Positions 9,949 to 22,445 of a stretch of 64,000 nucleotides of DNA are shown here, one piece after another; within the stretch, counting starts at the first letter, position 1; each line of letters begins with the position of its first letter. Source of the DNA: Strongyloides papillosus (taxonomy: Eukaryota > Nematoda > Chromadorea > Rhabditida > Strongyloididae). The notes beneath the pieces are model-generated. The model had not been told where the DNA came from and did no database searches. It was given only the letters and a program-made list of their open reading frames with translations. The position numbers were made by a program, and so were the translations under genes. The DNA lies in the NCBI GenBank assembly GCA_005656395.1, contig SRSI01000060.1:248001-312000 (forward strand), written 5' to 3'.

Positions 9949-12900
9949 TTGTATTAAAATATAAAAATATTTGATTGTATATTAAAAATTCCTTTGGATT
10001 ATAATGTTTTCCTTAATTTATATTTTAATAGGATATTTAATATAATTAATTATTTAGCATACTAATTATATAAGGTTTCCGATTATAAAAATTGTAGAAA
10101 ATTATTGTAACAAATCTGAAATGATAAATTTTAAAATGAATTTGGAAGGTATATTAGAATACAAAAACTTTTTATAAACATAGTCAATTAAAAGAATAAG
10201 TTGTATAAATTTAGAAAAAGAAAATTGCGTTATAATGACATTTTATTAAACGATTTTTATCTTGATCTAAATCTACAACGGAATAAAGTTGAGTTATGAT
10301 TTAAGTAAAAGGTAATAATGTGTTAGTTGTTAGATAGCGCATCATTATGTAAAAGTATGCCTTTGAAATAGTGGTAAAATAGGAATATCTTAATTGTTTT
10401 CGGTCAAAATGTAGTTTGATTAAATTTTTTAACTTCATTTAGGTACTTTAACATTCATTTTTATTTTAAATAAAATAAAAGTTAAGAGTCATAAAAGAAA
10501 TTTAAGGAGGTATCCTTGATATGTCATGCCATTATGATCATGAACAATATCTTCTCTTAAAAAGAAATGATGCATTTTGATAGTAATGAAGAAGAAGGTC
10601 ATTTAACTGACGTCGCCACATCATTCTTTTAAACATTTATAATAAATGTATCAAAGAGATAGTAACAAATATTTTCCTTGGCCTACACCCATTCATAATT
10701 ATACAAAAATATGCCTCCACACCTCTAACTACCTTTTTATATAAAATTATTTAAACCAAAGCCGATGTTCCTTTACCATGAATAATTTCTAATCAACATA
10801 TATTATATCTCGTTTCTAGGTCATCACGGAAACCGTTGAGTTGTGGTTATGTCGAAAACGTGTCCTTTGGCTAATAACAATAAATATGATATTTTTAATC
10901 TCAATAAACAAAAAATCATAATGTTATGAAATGTAGTCGATTGTTGAGGTTATTTTTTTTAAATATAGTAAGATGATAAAAATAAATAATTTTATTGTGT
11001 TATTCATCCTTCTTTATTCTTTTTTTAAATCTATTTAAAGATAGTACAATTATGTCACTATAATAAATGAGAAATCCTTTAGAAATCTCATTAACAAAAT
11101 ACAAGTTATCAGATGTGTCAATTACCCAGATGTTATCACAATTTGTTTAAATAAAAAAATGCAATGTTTATACAAAGCAGTGGATTTATAACCGTTTATT
11201 GTACTAATAAACGCAATTTAAAAGTGAAAAAAAATATATTTATATAAAAAACCATGTTTATAACATGATGCTTTTTGAATATTCTTCATTTTTTTCTGAT
11301 ATTATATTTTCTTTTTTTAAACATAATGAAGCTTTGAAAAACAGTATACCGCTATTTTATAAATTGTTTAGAAATGTAAATTGGGATGGAAAAAGAATTT
11401 AACAAATTGATGAAAATTATATTTTGTTAAATATATTAAATTTTATGTCCAATTATTACTAAATAATTTATTATTGTAATATAATTTTCAAAACTTTACT
11501 ATTCATATATGCATTTATGAAATTGTTAAAAAAGGAATTTAAATTGACAAATTAATATGTAGTAATATTTATTTCCTCGTTTTTATTTTTGGTATACAAT
11601 TGTCATCCTGATATTTTATTCTTTTTTATGTTATTAATGAGAATAGTAGAATAGATAGAAACATCAAAGTATAGTGAATCGAGAAGAAAACTTTATCAAA
11701 GAATTATATATATTTTATTGGAAATTTCTAAATGATGTCTTACTGTTAAACTGTTCACATTTTTTAATCATTTTTAGCTTAATTTTATTTTATTCATCCA
11801 AATTATAATTCTTTTTAATCTTTTGTATTGCGAATTGCTCTTTTGTCTTCTCTACTATATCACATTTTGTGAATAAAAAAGTATGTTTAAATTTACTTCC
11901 TAAAAATGTTTTTTATTTAATATATTTTATGTTTTGATAAAAAATATGTTAATCAACTCCGCCAAATTATATTTTAAAGTGTGTCTTAACAAGGTACATA
12001 AATATTTTTCTTAAAAATTAAAGGAATTAAAAACAATTAGTTAATAAGGAAAAAAGTTCTAAATAATGTGCTTTTAACAAATTACATAAAAATTTTTTGT
12101 GTTAAGTATAGTGCAATAATGAATAGTTTGTAATTTACTGTATTTTATTTTTTTCATTAAAAGCATTTGTTAATAAAAATGTAAATCTACTTTACTCAAA
12201 TACTTTTTATAATATCAAAATGTCGTATATCATTATCTGAACCATCTTTTGTTCTTTTCATTATTTTGAATAGAAGAAAATTAGTAACTTTTTAAAATAT
12301 GTAACATTATCTTAACCACTATTATAAGAAAATTTATATTTGATTGTTTAAAATCTTTAACATTTAGTAAATTTTTATAATTTATGCTTTTTAATAGTTT
12401 TCTTTTTTTTCCTCATTCAGAGTACTTACCATTAAACTAAAACTATTTTAAATTATATTTTGATAATAGAAATGGAATACTTGTTGCTTAATAACAAAAA
12501 AATTGTAAAATTGTAACAGATTAAATTTGTATCATGTGAATTTGACTACTTTTTTTATAAATAAGATTTGATATATAAATTTTTGTTTTTAAATTTAATG
12601 AATTTCTTTTTCATCCATCTGCTTATTATTTTTAATTTTATTTTTTTCTAATCATTTTACATGTCATTAGAAATTGTAATCTAATTAAAACATTATTATT
12701 ACTCTTTTACCCTTTTTCTGAACTTTTATAATTAAAAATAATCTACATCTTTTTATCTATTATAAAAGATAAATTACATAATATAGCACATAATATTTAA
12801 TAAAGTAGTCATTTTTTCATTTCTTACAACCTTTTACTTTTACATAATCATAGACATTTTCAAAAAAATTAAAAATATTAGTGATTATCATTTTATGTTC

Positions 12901-13290
12901 ATACACACATCAATCAACTTAAATTATGATAATTTTCCACTAATTTATTTTTTTAGTAAATTACTCAAAAATATTATCATGTTCTGATAATTTTTTTATC
13001 TTTTAATTATAACCTTTAAAAAATGTACAAGATTTATGTGATACTAAATTTGATATAAGAATTCTTTTGACTTAATAACATTACCAACCCATCTAGTTTT
13101 TTTATGTTTATCATTATTAGAATTAATATATCTTAAAACGTCTTTTTTTATTTTACAATTTATCACACACTTTACGGCTTATAAAGAGGGAAAATTAATT
13201 TTTCCTTTTTAATGAATATGTATGGCAGTTTTTTAAAAAACAAACATTTAATTTGTCTAAAAACTTTTATTGCATCATTTTTCTAGAAAG
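9949..13290. other. Intergenic, 3.3 kb, with a less AT-rich block upstream of the LET-4-like gene
   Basis: Shared upstream region of two divergent genes. Bases ~10500-10880 stand out. They contain a CRE-type core TGACGTC (~10609), a C-rich run around 10680-10735, and an inverted ACGG/CCGT pair with GTGTCCTTTGGC near 10826-10871. This looks like regulatory DNA for the LET-4-like gene (inference). From 10900 to 13290 I see only AT-rich sequence. Confidence 0.5.
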
Positions 13291-14200
13291 ATGGCTTTGA
13301 TATATGCATCAGCAGTGAATAAGCGTATTGGAAGTAGTGGACTATCAAAAAATAGCGGAAATAATAGTCATTCTCACGGTACTAAAAATAACAAGAAAAA
13401 ATGTAGTCTTGAACATCATCAATTTACTTGTGAAGATTTGGATGATAATCAAATTAATTACTTCATTAACAGTAATAAAAAAAAACGTTCAGCTGAAGAG
13501 ATGATTATTGTATGTAGATCAAAAGATAACGGATGCAGACGAAGTATTTCTGTTTGTAGAGAACATCCACTTGGAAAAATTGGTTATCAGAAAGTAAGAG
13601 AATGTATCAGTACAAGTTCATCCTCTCGAAATTGTAGTAGAGGCTCTCGAGATGACTCAAAATGTTGTCGTAAACATTCGAAGAACAGAAGTAATAAAAA
13701 GTCAACCGGAAGGTTAGTTTTTATATTAATATCTTCAATAATAGTAATATGTATTTTATTAAAATTATAGTAGTTCAAAGAAATCCTCTTATGAAGAACA
13801 GACAAAAACAATTAAAGATAAATCAAACAATCGCAAAATTTCTGTTCCACCAATTTCATCTCCCAATTATATTGAAGACGATAACAACAAGCAGTTTAAA
13901 AAAACTTTTTCACTACAAAATAATGATTATAAATCATTATGTTCATATAAACAGCCTGTCAATGAATGTTTATGCCAACGTTTAGATACAAATTTTGTCA
14001 CTAAATTAATTTCTCCCTCTCATAATGAAAAAATAATACCAAGTGTTATTGAATTGAATGGGAGAAGAAAAAGTTTAAGTTACGATAATATTACAGCTTT
14101 CCTTAAAAATAATAATGAAGGAATTGGTGATGGTAGTGAAAGAAACGAGATGAGTGCATTTCAAAAAATGAAAAATAGATTTAAGAAATGGAAATTATAA
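13291..14200 (+). CDS. Basic Cys/Ser-rich protein, 283 aa, unrecognised
   Basis: Exons 13291..13712 and 13771..14200, intron 58 bp in phase 2. ATG 13291 is chosen because it lies 4 bp after a strong acceptor (TTTTTCTAG, 13285-13286), the likely SL site; the upstream in-frame TTG is unlikely. The protein has no signal peptide or helix. Residues ~35-130 carry about ten Cys (KCSLEHHQFTCED, VCRSKDNGC, VCREHPLG, RECIS, NCSRG, KCCRKH) amid Lys/Arg/Ser, with one KKKRSAEE segment. Residues 140-283 are polar, include a second small Cys group (LCSYKQPVNECLCQ) and end in a basic stretch, MKNRFKKWKL. It might be nuclear or metal-binding, but I do not recognise a family. The acceptor is a tandem TAGTAG, so two forms differing by one Ser are possible. 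It converges on EFA6. Confidence 0.7.
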
Positions 14201-14501
14201 AATAGGAATATATGGTATCTACAATATTGACAATACAACAGTGTGACCAACTTTATATGATCTCTTTTAATTTTAATAATGACGACAATTAAATTTCAAA
14301 AATATTTTATTAATTATCTTTTTTTATTTTTTAATTTAATACTTGACAGCATACTTTTACATAATAATATTTCTCGACCCTAAAGGGAATTTTTCTATAA
14401 ATAATAAAACTACTCGTATATAAGTAAATAGATGCATTGTTTTTTTGTTAATCCTGTTGACGATAGAAGCAGTTTTGCGCCAAATTACCAAATTTATTTT
14501 A
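14201..14501. other. Convergent 3' spacer, 301 bp
   Basis: Sits between the stops of two facing genes and should hold both 3' UTRs and poly(A) signals; AATAAT- and AATAAAA-type motifs occur (e.g. ~14401). A small palindromic CCCTAAAGGG lies near 14378. Nothing else is seen. Confidence 0.5.
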
Positions 14502-16872
14502 TCAATAGATGCTTTGCTTTGATGTTACAGATTCAGTTGGTATATTGTTTGTAGATGGTATATAGGTTGTTGAACGTGATGGAGTATCTATTGGTAAAAC
14601 TGAGGAGTTTGTTGGAAAGGATTGGCGAATGACGGAATTTAAATTTCTACGAGATCCAACAGATAGCAAATCGGATGATTGTAGGGTGGATAATTTATCT
14701 TCTAAAATAGTAGCATATGTTGCATAACGTTGTCTCTGAAAATATTCAAATTTAACCTTTAAACTCCCTTTAATATTAACTTACCTCGTTTTCAAAATAA
14801 CGCTCTTTGTAAAAATATTTTATTACATCATTTTTTTTTGCTCTTGTAGATGGTGCATCTTGTCTTATTCGAGTTACACAATCACTCATCTCTCTAACTT
14901 TTTCTTTATGTAATTTTAATTGATCAGGTATACTATGGATTGTTACACTATTAGGCATTCTAGGTTTTTGAAATGGAGCTGATAATGAGGAGACAGGTGC
15001 TGGCATTGTAGGAGCAGAAAAGGCAGCAGCAACATAATTAATGGCATTAATCCAACTTGTCATTTCATCAACAGATGTTGTTTGTAAAAGATACTCGCCT
15101 CCACGAGCTGTCTTTATTCTAAATACATTATTCTTCTTTTTATAATCATTTGCTACCTCAGCAATTGAATGATGTAAAAGAATACAATTTTTAAATACCT
15201 CACAATTATTTTTTTTAAATCCATCCTCATCTTTATGTAAATATAATGTCAAACCTTTAACAGTACCATATAATAATTCCCATTTCCTTCTCCCAAAAGG
15301 TGTCCTCTTTTCTTCAGAATCAAATATACACTTCCTATAAATATAACCATGTTTATAATCAACTTGTTCTTTTTGTGGCATAATTAAAGCCATTTTTTCT
15401 GATTTTTTGCGTAATAAACTTTTTCTAAATGAAGTTTGTCTTTTTAATGGTTTATCAAAATTAGATTTTTTTATTTCACCAACAGATGAATTGTTACTTA
15501 ATGGTTCCTTACTAACTGAACTATACAACACTTTTAATAAATTTCTATCATAATCATCTTTCATATGTGTAACATTATTAATAAATTCTCTACAACTCAT
15601 CTTATTTGATATATTTGGATTGTGTAAGTCAGTATTCAATAATAATAACGAACAAATTAAATAATGAACATCATCAACATTTTTATATAATGTTGGATTG
15701 GTTATAAAATATCTTGATGCAAATAACATAATAACATCAGAAACTGCAGTTGGTTCACCATGTAATGTAACATGTTTTAAAAATTCTCTTAAAGCAGCAT
15801 CAATACGTACACCAGTAAGATAAAATAAATTTAAAAATTCATGCGTTATTTTTGCATGTTGATTATCTAGTTTAAGAATTTCATTCATAACCTCTTTTCC
15901 AGTATAACCACTTAAATTATATAAATTAAGAGCTTTTTCTCTTATTTGTCCTTAATTGTATAATTTAAATTAATTAGATGACAAAATTTCATACTTACCT
16001 CTATCATAATCTTTATCATTAATTATATCACTAACAGTCATTGCTGAAAATGGTTCAGATTGTGTTGATCCTAATTTTTGACTGTCTGTTCTATTAAATG
16101 CATATGAAGAGTGTGATCGCACGTCAGTAGAATTATTATCATGTGATGGAGAGTCATAGTCAATTAAATCATTTCGTGGAATAATGAAACTTGGGTACTT
16201 TGTCTTTTCGTCGAGTGGACCTTTATTATTTATAGAATTATCAATCTTTGTTGTTAAAACTGGTGCTGTTATACATTCACTTATTGAGGTATCCTCTTCA
16301 ATTATTTTTTTGTTTGTAAATACAGTCTTTGGTTCCTCCTTATCAAATGTGTTCATATCACTATCATGTTTCATCTTATCTTGTACTACATTTTCTTGGT
16401 TGTTATCTCCTAATACCTTATCATTACCTGTTAACATGTAGGAGCCTACATCACTATTATTTAAATGACTATTCTCCTGTTCTTTGTCAATAGTTTTCGA
16501 AAAAGTTGGTGCAGAAATTTGTCTTCCAGAAAGAGAATTTTGTTTATCTTTTCTGGGTATGCGACTTGTACCAGCCTAGAAAAAATGTATTATTGATAAG
16601 GGTAAAAAAATAAATATACATACTTTTGGAAGTCCTAAGGTTGTGTTGGAATTTAATTTTAAAATCTTATCACCAGTCATTACAAAAGATTCGTACTTTG
16701 GTGTATGAAGAATACATGAATCATCTGATTGGGAGATAACATTATCATTTGTTGTTGAAAACGAATCACCTTTATTAGTAATTTGGGAGGGGCTTGATTT
16801 ATCAATAATAGAAGAATTTAAAACTTGAAGAGGCGTTTGAGTAGAATGTGGAGACGGCAAAATGTCAGTCAT
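14502..16872 (-). CDS. efa-6: EFA6/PSD-type ARF6 guanine-nucleotide exchange factor, 741 aa
   Basis: Exons complement(16624..16872, 15999..16575, 14785..15950, 14502..14735) with 46-49 bp introns. The disordered N-terminus (1-~265) includes AGTSRIPRKDK. The Sec7 domain (~270-430) shows REKALNLYNLSGYTGKEV, the catalytic Glu in TLHGEPT (about residue 341) and LLLLNTDLHNPNI. The PH domain (~475-590) has EFA6-type features (GYIYRK, RKWELLYGTVKGLTLYLHKDE, NVFRIKTARGGEYLLQT, WINAINYVAAAFSAP). A helical segment follows (LHKEKVREM...RYFENERQRYATY). EFA6 exchanges GDP for GTP on ARF6 at the plasma membrane and, in C. elegans, limits cortical microtubules and axon regrowth through its N-terminus. The Sec7-PH-coiled-coil order and the sequence separate it from cytohesins. 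ATG 16872 follows an acceptor (TTATTTTTAG, 16886-16887), supporting the start. Confidence 0.92.
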
Positions 16873-19800
16873 TTGTAGGGGATAGCTAAAAATAAGTACT
16901 AAAACCGGATTAAAGCAATTCAATATATCAATAAATGGACGAGACGAAATAACTTTAAGAATATTAAATTTAATGATTTATATAAACTTTGCGGATATGT
17001 ATAATAATAAATTGATTTACTTAATTGATACATAAATATTAATCTTATTATCTATAAAAAAATATTTTTATATCACATATGTTGGGACATGTAGTAACAT
17101 ACTTACAATCATATAAAATCACATCCTATATCACGAGAAGGTTACATTACATTAAAGAAATTAAAAAAAATTTTATAATATTCTAAATTATATGATTATG
17201 GAATAAAATAAATTTTTTTCATTTAATTTCTACAATAAATATATATTTATATTTTTTATTGAATATTATAATGTTTAATTGGAATATTCTGACAATAGAG
17301 GGATATGAACAAATTAACATATGAATAATTTTTTTATTATATTTTATATAGTGAAAGTAACTTGTTCTTAACATATTCATTTTAACAATAAAACAGAATT
17401 TAATCACAACTTTAAAAGAAAAGAAGATTAAAGGTTCCAAATATTTCTTTCGCACCTTTAACATTTTACGTTATTTTTTACATTTAAAGTAAAGACACCG
17501 CAATCTCAGCATGATGTATTTGACAAGGAATTTCTATTTTTAGATACCTATATATTAACGTGTTTAAAGTTTATTTTAAATTCTATTTAAATTATTAAGT
17601 GATTTTTTGTTAAATAAATAAAAAAATAAAGATTAATAATAGAGTTAAAATTAAAGATTTTTAGTAAACTAAAAAGATAATGCACTTTTGAAATATATTA
17701 AACTTTAAGATAGAAATGGACATTGGCACATTATTTTTACCATTATCCTTTCTAAAGTCCATGATAGTGGTTTTACTATTCATACAAGGATGGTATAAAG
17801 AACAATAAATATATCTATCTTTATGGTAAAGCTTGTTGTTGTAATGAAAGAACAAAGTAAAAAGAAGTTCAATAAATTTTATATATATATATGGATACGT
17901 TTTCAAACCTTTGTTTAAGTAAAAATAATAATAAAAGTATGAATCTTTATATTTTATACTATTGAAGTATGACTAAAATATTATATTAATCATTGTCTAA
18001 TAAAATAAATGAAAAAATACATCCTATCATTTTTGTTAAAAAATATTAATAGTATTTACCATCAATAAGGCTGTATTTGATAAAAGTAAGAGAATTTTAT
18101 TTTATTGCTAGATTTATATCAGTATGTGATAGGTAAACATTTTATACATTTATATGTATAATCTGATGAGCTATATATGTATAATTTATAAGAGAAATAA
18201 AAAATAAAAATAGATAATGATAAAAATTTTTTTCTTAATACTGAGACAAAATGAAGAAAAGATGATTAAATAAGTAGTATACGAGCATTATTTTGAATTA
18301 ATAAATGTTTTATAGTTACTAATTAATGGTAGTATCATTTTAATGATATGATGGCTATCATATATATGATTAATAATTAGATAATCTAAATTTAATGAAA
18401 TCTACTACTTCTACAAGACAATATTTTAAATGGAAAGAGATCTTTTAAATATCGTGGTAATTAAAAAACAGATATTATATAGTATGTGAATTATAAGTTA
18501 CTAGCGTAATCCATGATAAAGTTGTTAAAGTTAAATAACTGATAAGAAAAGTTAATAATATACATTAACGGATAAAATAGAAGCTTAAAATTTTTATATT
18601 ATTGTATTGACATAATAAATAGCAATAAAATGATATAGATGACATTGAAGCAAATGGAGCCAAAAGGGAATAAATGTACATGACTATATATAAACATCAT
18701 TAACTCAGTGGTTGTTCATCTATCGAGTGGACAGAAATAATAGAGAAAAAAGATTAAAATTGTAAAGTTTTAACAGTAAGGTGACAGTAATCAGTTTTAA
18801 TATATTTAAAAATGCGCCTGTCATTCTCTCTTATCTCCGTTTCATGGTAAAAATTAAAACTTTAATTGATGCGTAAAGAACCACTTAACATATTGTATTT
18901 TACAAATAAAATGCCAATTTACAATCATCCTAGGAAAGCGATAATTTATAAAAGTTGATTTGAGTATTGTAAAAATTTATAGCTTCATTTAACCAATAAT
19001 ATATCGTCATTATATTTGTCGTGAGATAGTTAAATATTGTCAAAAATTATTTATTTAGATACAATTTTACAGAGGTATTATTTTTATTAAAATATATGTA
19101 TGATTTTTAAACAATAAGATAATGATAGAGATATGAAAGAATATTGTTAGAAATGCGAGAAAGACAAAAGAAAGATATATTGTTAATATACTTTTATAAA
19201 AGTTATACTGAGGCAAATAATTAAAACTAATTAATGGTATATACTTTTATAAAAATATCGTAAATTAAAGTGTGTAGAATTGACTTATAAAATCTATTAA
19301 AAAATTTCGTTATGTAATGATTTGTTAAACAGATAATGAAAAAGTTATGTCATCAATATGTAAATAGAACTTTTTACCTTTTTTTAAAGTTGAATTTTTT
19401 AAATTTCACCTTTTCAAAAAATTAATTTTAAAGAATATTACCTTAATTGTTTGTAAAATCTTTAAAAAATAAATATCATTGAATAGAAAGAACTTAATTT
19501 AAACTGGTTACCTTTAAAAGTTAATATCATTATAAATATATTTCTAAAAAATAAACATTATTTCAATCAGGGTGATTTTTATTAATAAATCGAAGAATGT
19601 AGTAAATAAATTTTGAAAATAAACAATACAATTATTTAACGACAATATCATAATCAAAGATCTAAATGTTCAGAACAGTAGTTATGTACATGCCAACAAA
19701 TGTTTTATAATAGATGTATTGGAAAAGATTAATAGATAAATGGAAAGATCAAAGAAGAGAATATTAAAATTGTGAAAAGACTTAACACCTAATGGTATGG

Positions 19801-20990
19801 TTGATTTAGTTTGAAGAAGCTTTACAGTCTAATAATATTATTACAAGTGGTATATCTATTAAAAGAATGTCAATATAGCTTTAATTAATGAGAAAGATAC
19901 AAAAAATTTTTGTATTCATTTGTATGCTATTAACGATATATAATATAAAATAATTGGAATTTTAACTAATTTAACAAAAAAAATTAATACATCTAGTTAG
20001 ATTAATAGAAAAAAGATTGAAAAGATAATTGAATAGCATTATAGTGGCATAATACATATTCTTTAAAAAATAATAAAATTTTTGTGACAGCTTATTCAAT
20101 GGTTTTTATTATTAAAAAGTAATACTTTCTTCTCACGTTTTAATATATTGATATAAAAAATATTTATTGTTTGCTAAAACTCTATTATAACATTTATTTA
20201 GATATATTAATACATAGCAAGATTTTTAAATATTATCACAATTTATATTATTAAAATGTATCTTCATAGGTGATATGATTAATCTACTATATATATTCAT
20301 TATCATTAAGTGCTTATTTTCTATGGACCAAAGGTTATCTTTGTTCAGAACAGATAAAATTTTAAAGTAATCATAAAAGAGGGTTATAAAATAAATAAAA
20401 TGAAATTATTAAAATGTTGTTAGACAGTAAAACTCAAAAGACAAGAAATGATAAATTTAATTAAGACTTACTTTAGTAATTTATATTAAAAAAATGCTTA
20501 TTGATAGTTGTACATATTGATTCATTTATTGAAAAAAAGTTTTTTAACAACAAAACAGTTACGATAATGTACAGGAAAAGTAAATTTTATTAAAACATTT
20601 GGAAATAAAAAAGATAAAATAATGTACTATATATTTGTTATTTAACAAAAAAAAACATACTAAAGAATGTATTTGATTTTCTATTTAAAGATATTTTATT
20701 TAATAATTACTTTTTAGTTGCTTTATAATATAAGAGTAATGTTATATAGAATGTAAATTTTTCAGAAGTTATGTGTATTAAATTTATAATGCCTTTGATA
20801 GGGCTATTTAAAGGCTTTACATGATAATGATATAGAGTGTCACTATTTCATCCACTAAAATTGTCAATTTCAAATTTTCGACTAAAATAGTGTTTCTTTC
20901 TTGGAAATATTTGGTACAAAGACTCTTACATTTGGCACAAATTTTTTGACAATTTTAATTACTGCTATTGAGTGCCTTGTCTTTTAAAAT
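16873..20990. other. Intergenic, 4.1 kb, AT-rich
   Basis: Shared upstream region of divergent efa-6 and the FAHD gene. Short low-complexity frames near 17219-17906 are not convincing. There is a cluster of overlapping palindromes at 18333-18370 and a less AT-rich stretch at ~18640-18880. An 11-bp inverted repeat (20857-20867 and 20946-20956) lies just upstream of the FAHD start. No RNA gene was recognised. Confidence 0.5.
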
Positions 20991-21682
20991 ATGCACAAAT
21001 TACAAAATTTTAAAAATATAGCTAAGAAAATAGTTTGTATCGGAAGAAATTACGCTGAACATGCTGCTGAATTAGGAAATAAAATTCCAGAAAAACCAAT
21101 GATTTTTGTTAAGACAACAAATTCTTTAGTAAGTGAAGGTGGTAAAATCATCACACCAATTGGATGTAATGATTTACATCAAGAAGTTGAATTAGCAGTT
21201 ATTTTTAATGGAACAGTCTCAAGGGTTATGGAAGTTGATGCTATGAAATATGTTGGAGGGTATGCAGTTGCTTTAGATATGACTGCTAGAGACTTTCAAG
21301 TATGTTTTTTACTATTATTTAAAAATTAAACAATAAGATAATTTAGAATGAAGCCAAGAAAGCTGGTGCACCATGGTTTTTGGCAAAGTCTTTTGACACA
21401 TCATGCCCAATATCTGATTTTATTCCAAAAGAGAAGATTCCTGATCCACATAATGTTGAGTTATTCTGCCATATTAATGGAAAAGTTCAACAAAAGTGTA
21501 TGACGAATGTCATGATATTTAACATTCCAACTTTAATTAGTTATGTTAGTCAATTCATTACATTGGAAGAAGGAGATATTTTACTCACTGGAACACCAAG
21601 CGGTGTCTCAAAAGTAGTATCTGGCGATTGTATTGAATTCGGCTTGACAGATATATCAAAAACCAAGATATTTGTCAGTTGA
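20991..21682 (+). CDS. fahd-1: FAHD1-type acylpyruvase / oxaloacetate decarboxylase, 214 aa
   Basis: Exons 20991..21299 and 21347..21682, with a 47-bp phase-0 intron. It is full length for the short FAH-domain family. Visible features: IVCIGRNYAEHAAELGN near the N-terminus; PMIFVKTTNSLV; the metal-site segment LHQEVELAVIF; VALDMTARDFQNEAKKAGAPW spanning the exon junction; CMTNVMIFNIPTLI; and the C-terminal GDILLTGTPSGV loop. FAHD1 proteins are usually mitochondrial, Mg-dependent and act on oxaloacetate and acylpyruvates. The N-terminus (MHKLQNFKNIAKK) is short and basic and could assist import (inference). It is a lone gene on the plus strand with no sign of transfer. Confidence 0.92.
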
Positions 21683-22445
21683 TTAAATATCTTATGAATC
21701 ATTTGTAAAATTAAACTGTTAGATTAAGAATTATATAGCAATAAGATAGAGGCATACATAATTTGTTGCATTATTTTATATTTTACTTAAAGCTAATCTT
21801 TAAACAAAGAAAATATATATTTTTGACAAAATAAAAGAAATTTCTTATAATATTGAGATTTTTATATTATAAAATAATATAATTAACTAAAACCATCATA
21901 ATATTATAAAATAATAGTTTGTTTACTTAAACTACATTAAAAATTCTGGAAAACGAAGTGTTAACAATTTCTTAAACAAATAAATTGTTTTAAATAATTT
22001 CTGTTGCCATATTTAATCAGAAAATAATACCCAAAAGGCAATTTCGACTCTTACTAGTTTAATGATAAAAAAAAGAAATTTTTTCTCATTATACTGAAAT
22101 GGTGTTTGTGAATACGAAGTAGTTTAAGTGAATTTAATGTTACCCTCAAAAATGTACGCATGTTAAAGTTTTTAGAAAGCATGGCAACTATGTGTTTTTC
22201 TTGAAATTTATATTATGCCGTTGAATAGTAAATGTAAAATAACATACATAGACATACCAGTTGGCATTTAAATATCCATTTTCTCTGCTGACATTTCATA
22301 ACTTTTTAAGTTGTACTATTTTTGAAGATATTTTTTCAATAACTATTAAATAATAATATTTTAAAATTATTATTAATAACATAAAAAATACTATAGTAAT
22401 ATTTGAATAGTCTAAGGAAATAAAAGATTGAATATCATCTTAAAA
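21683..22445. other. Intergenic, 0.76 kb
   Basis: AT-rich sequence holding the 3' UTR of the FAHD gene and the upstream region of the next gene. Bases 22000-22270 are somewhat less AT-rich. No feature was recognised. Confidence 0.5.

Noticed and set aside
17219..17906. Two minus-strand frames of 81 codons
   Set aside because: Low-complexity, AT-driven composition; no start context, splice partner or family motif.
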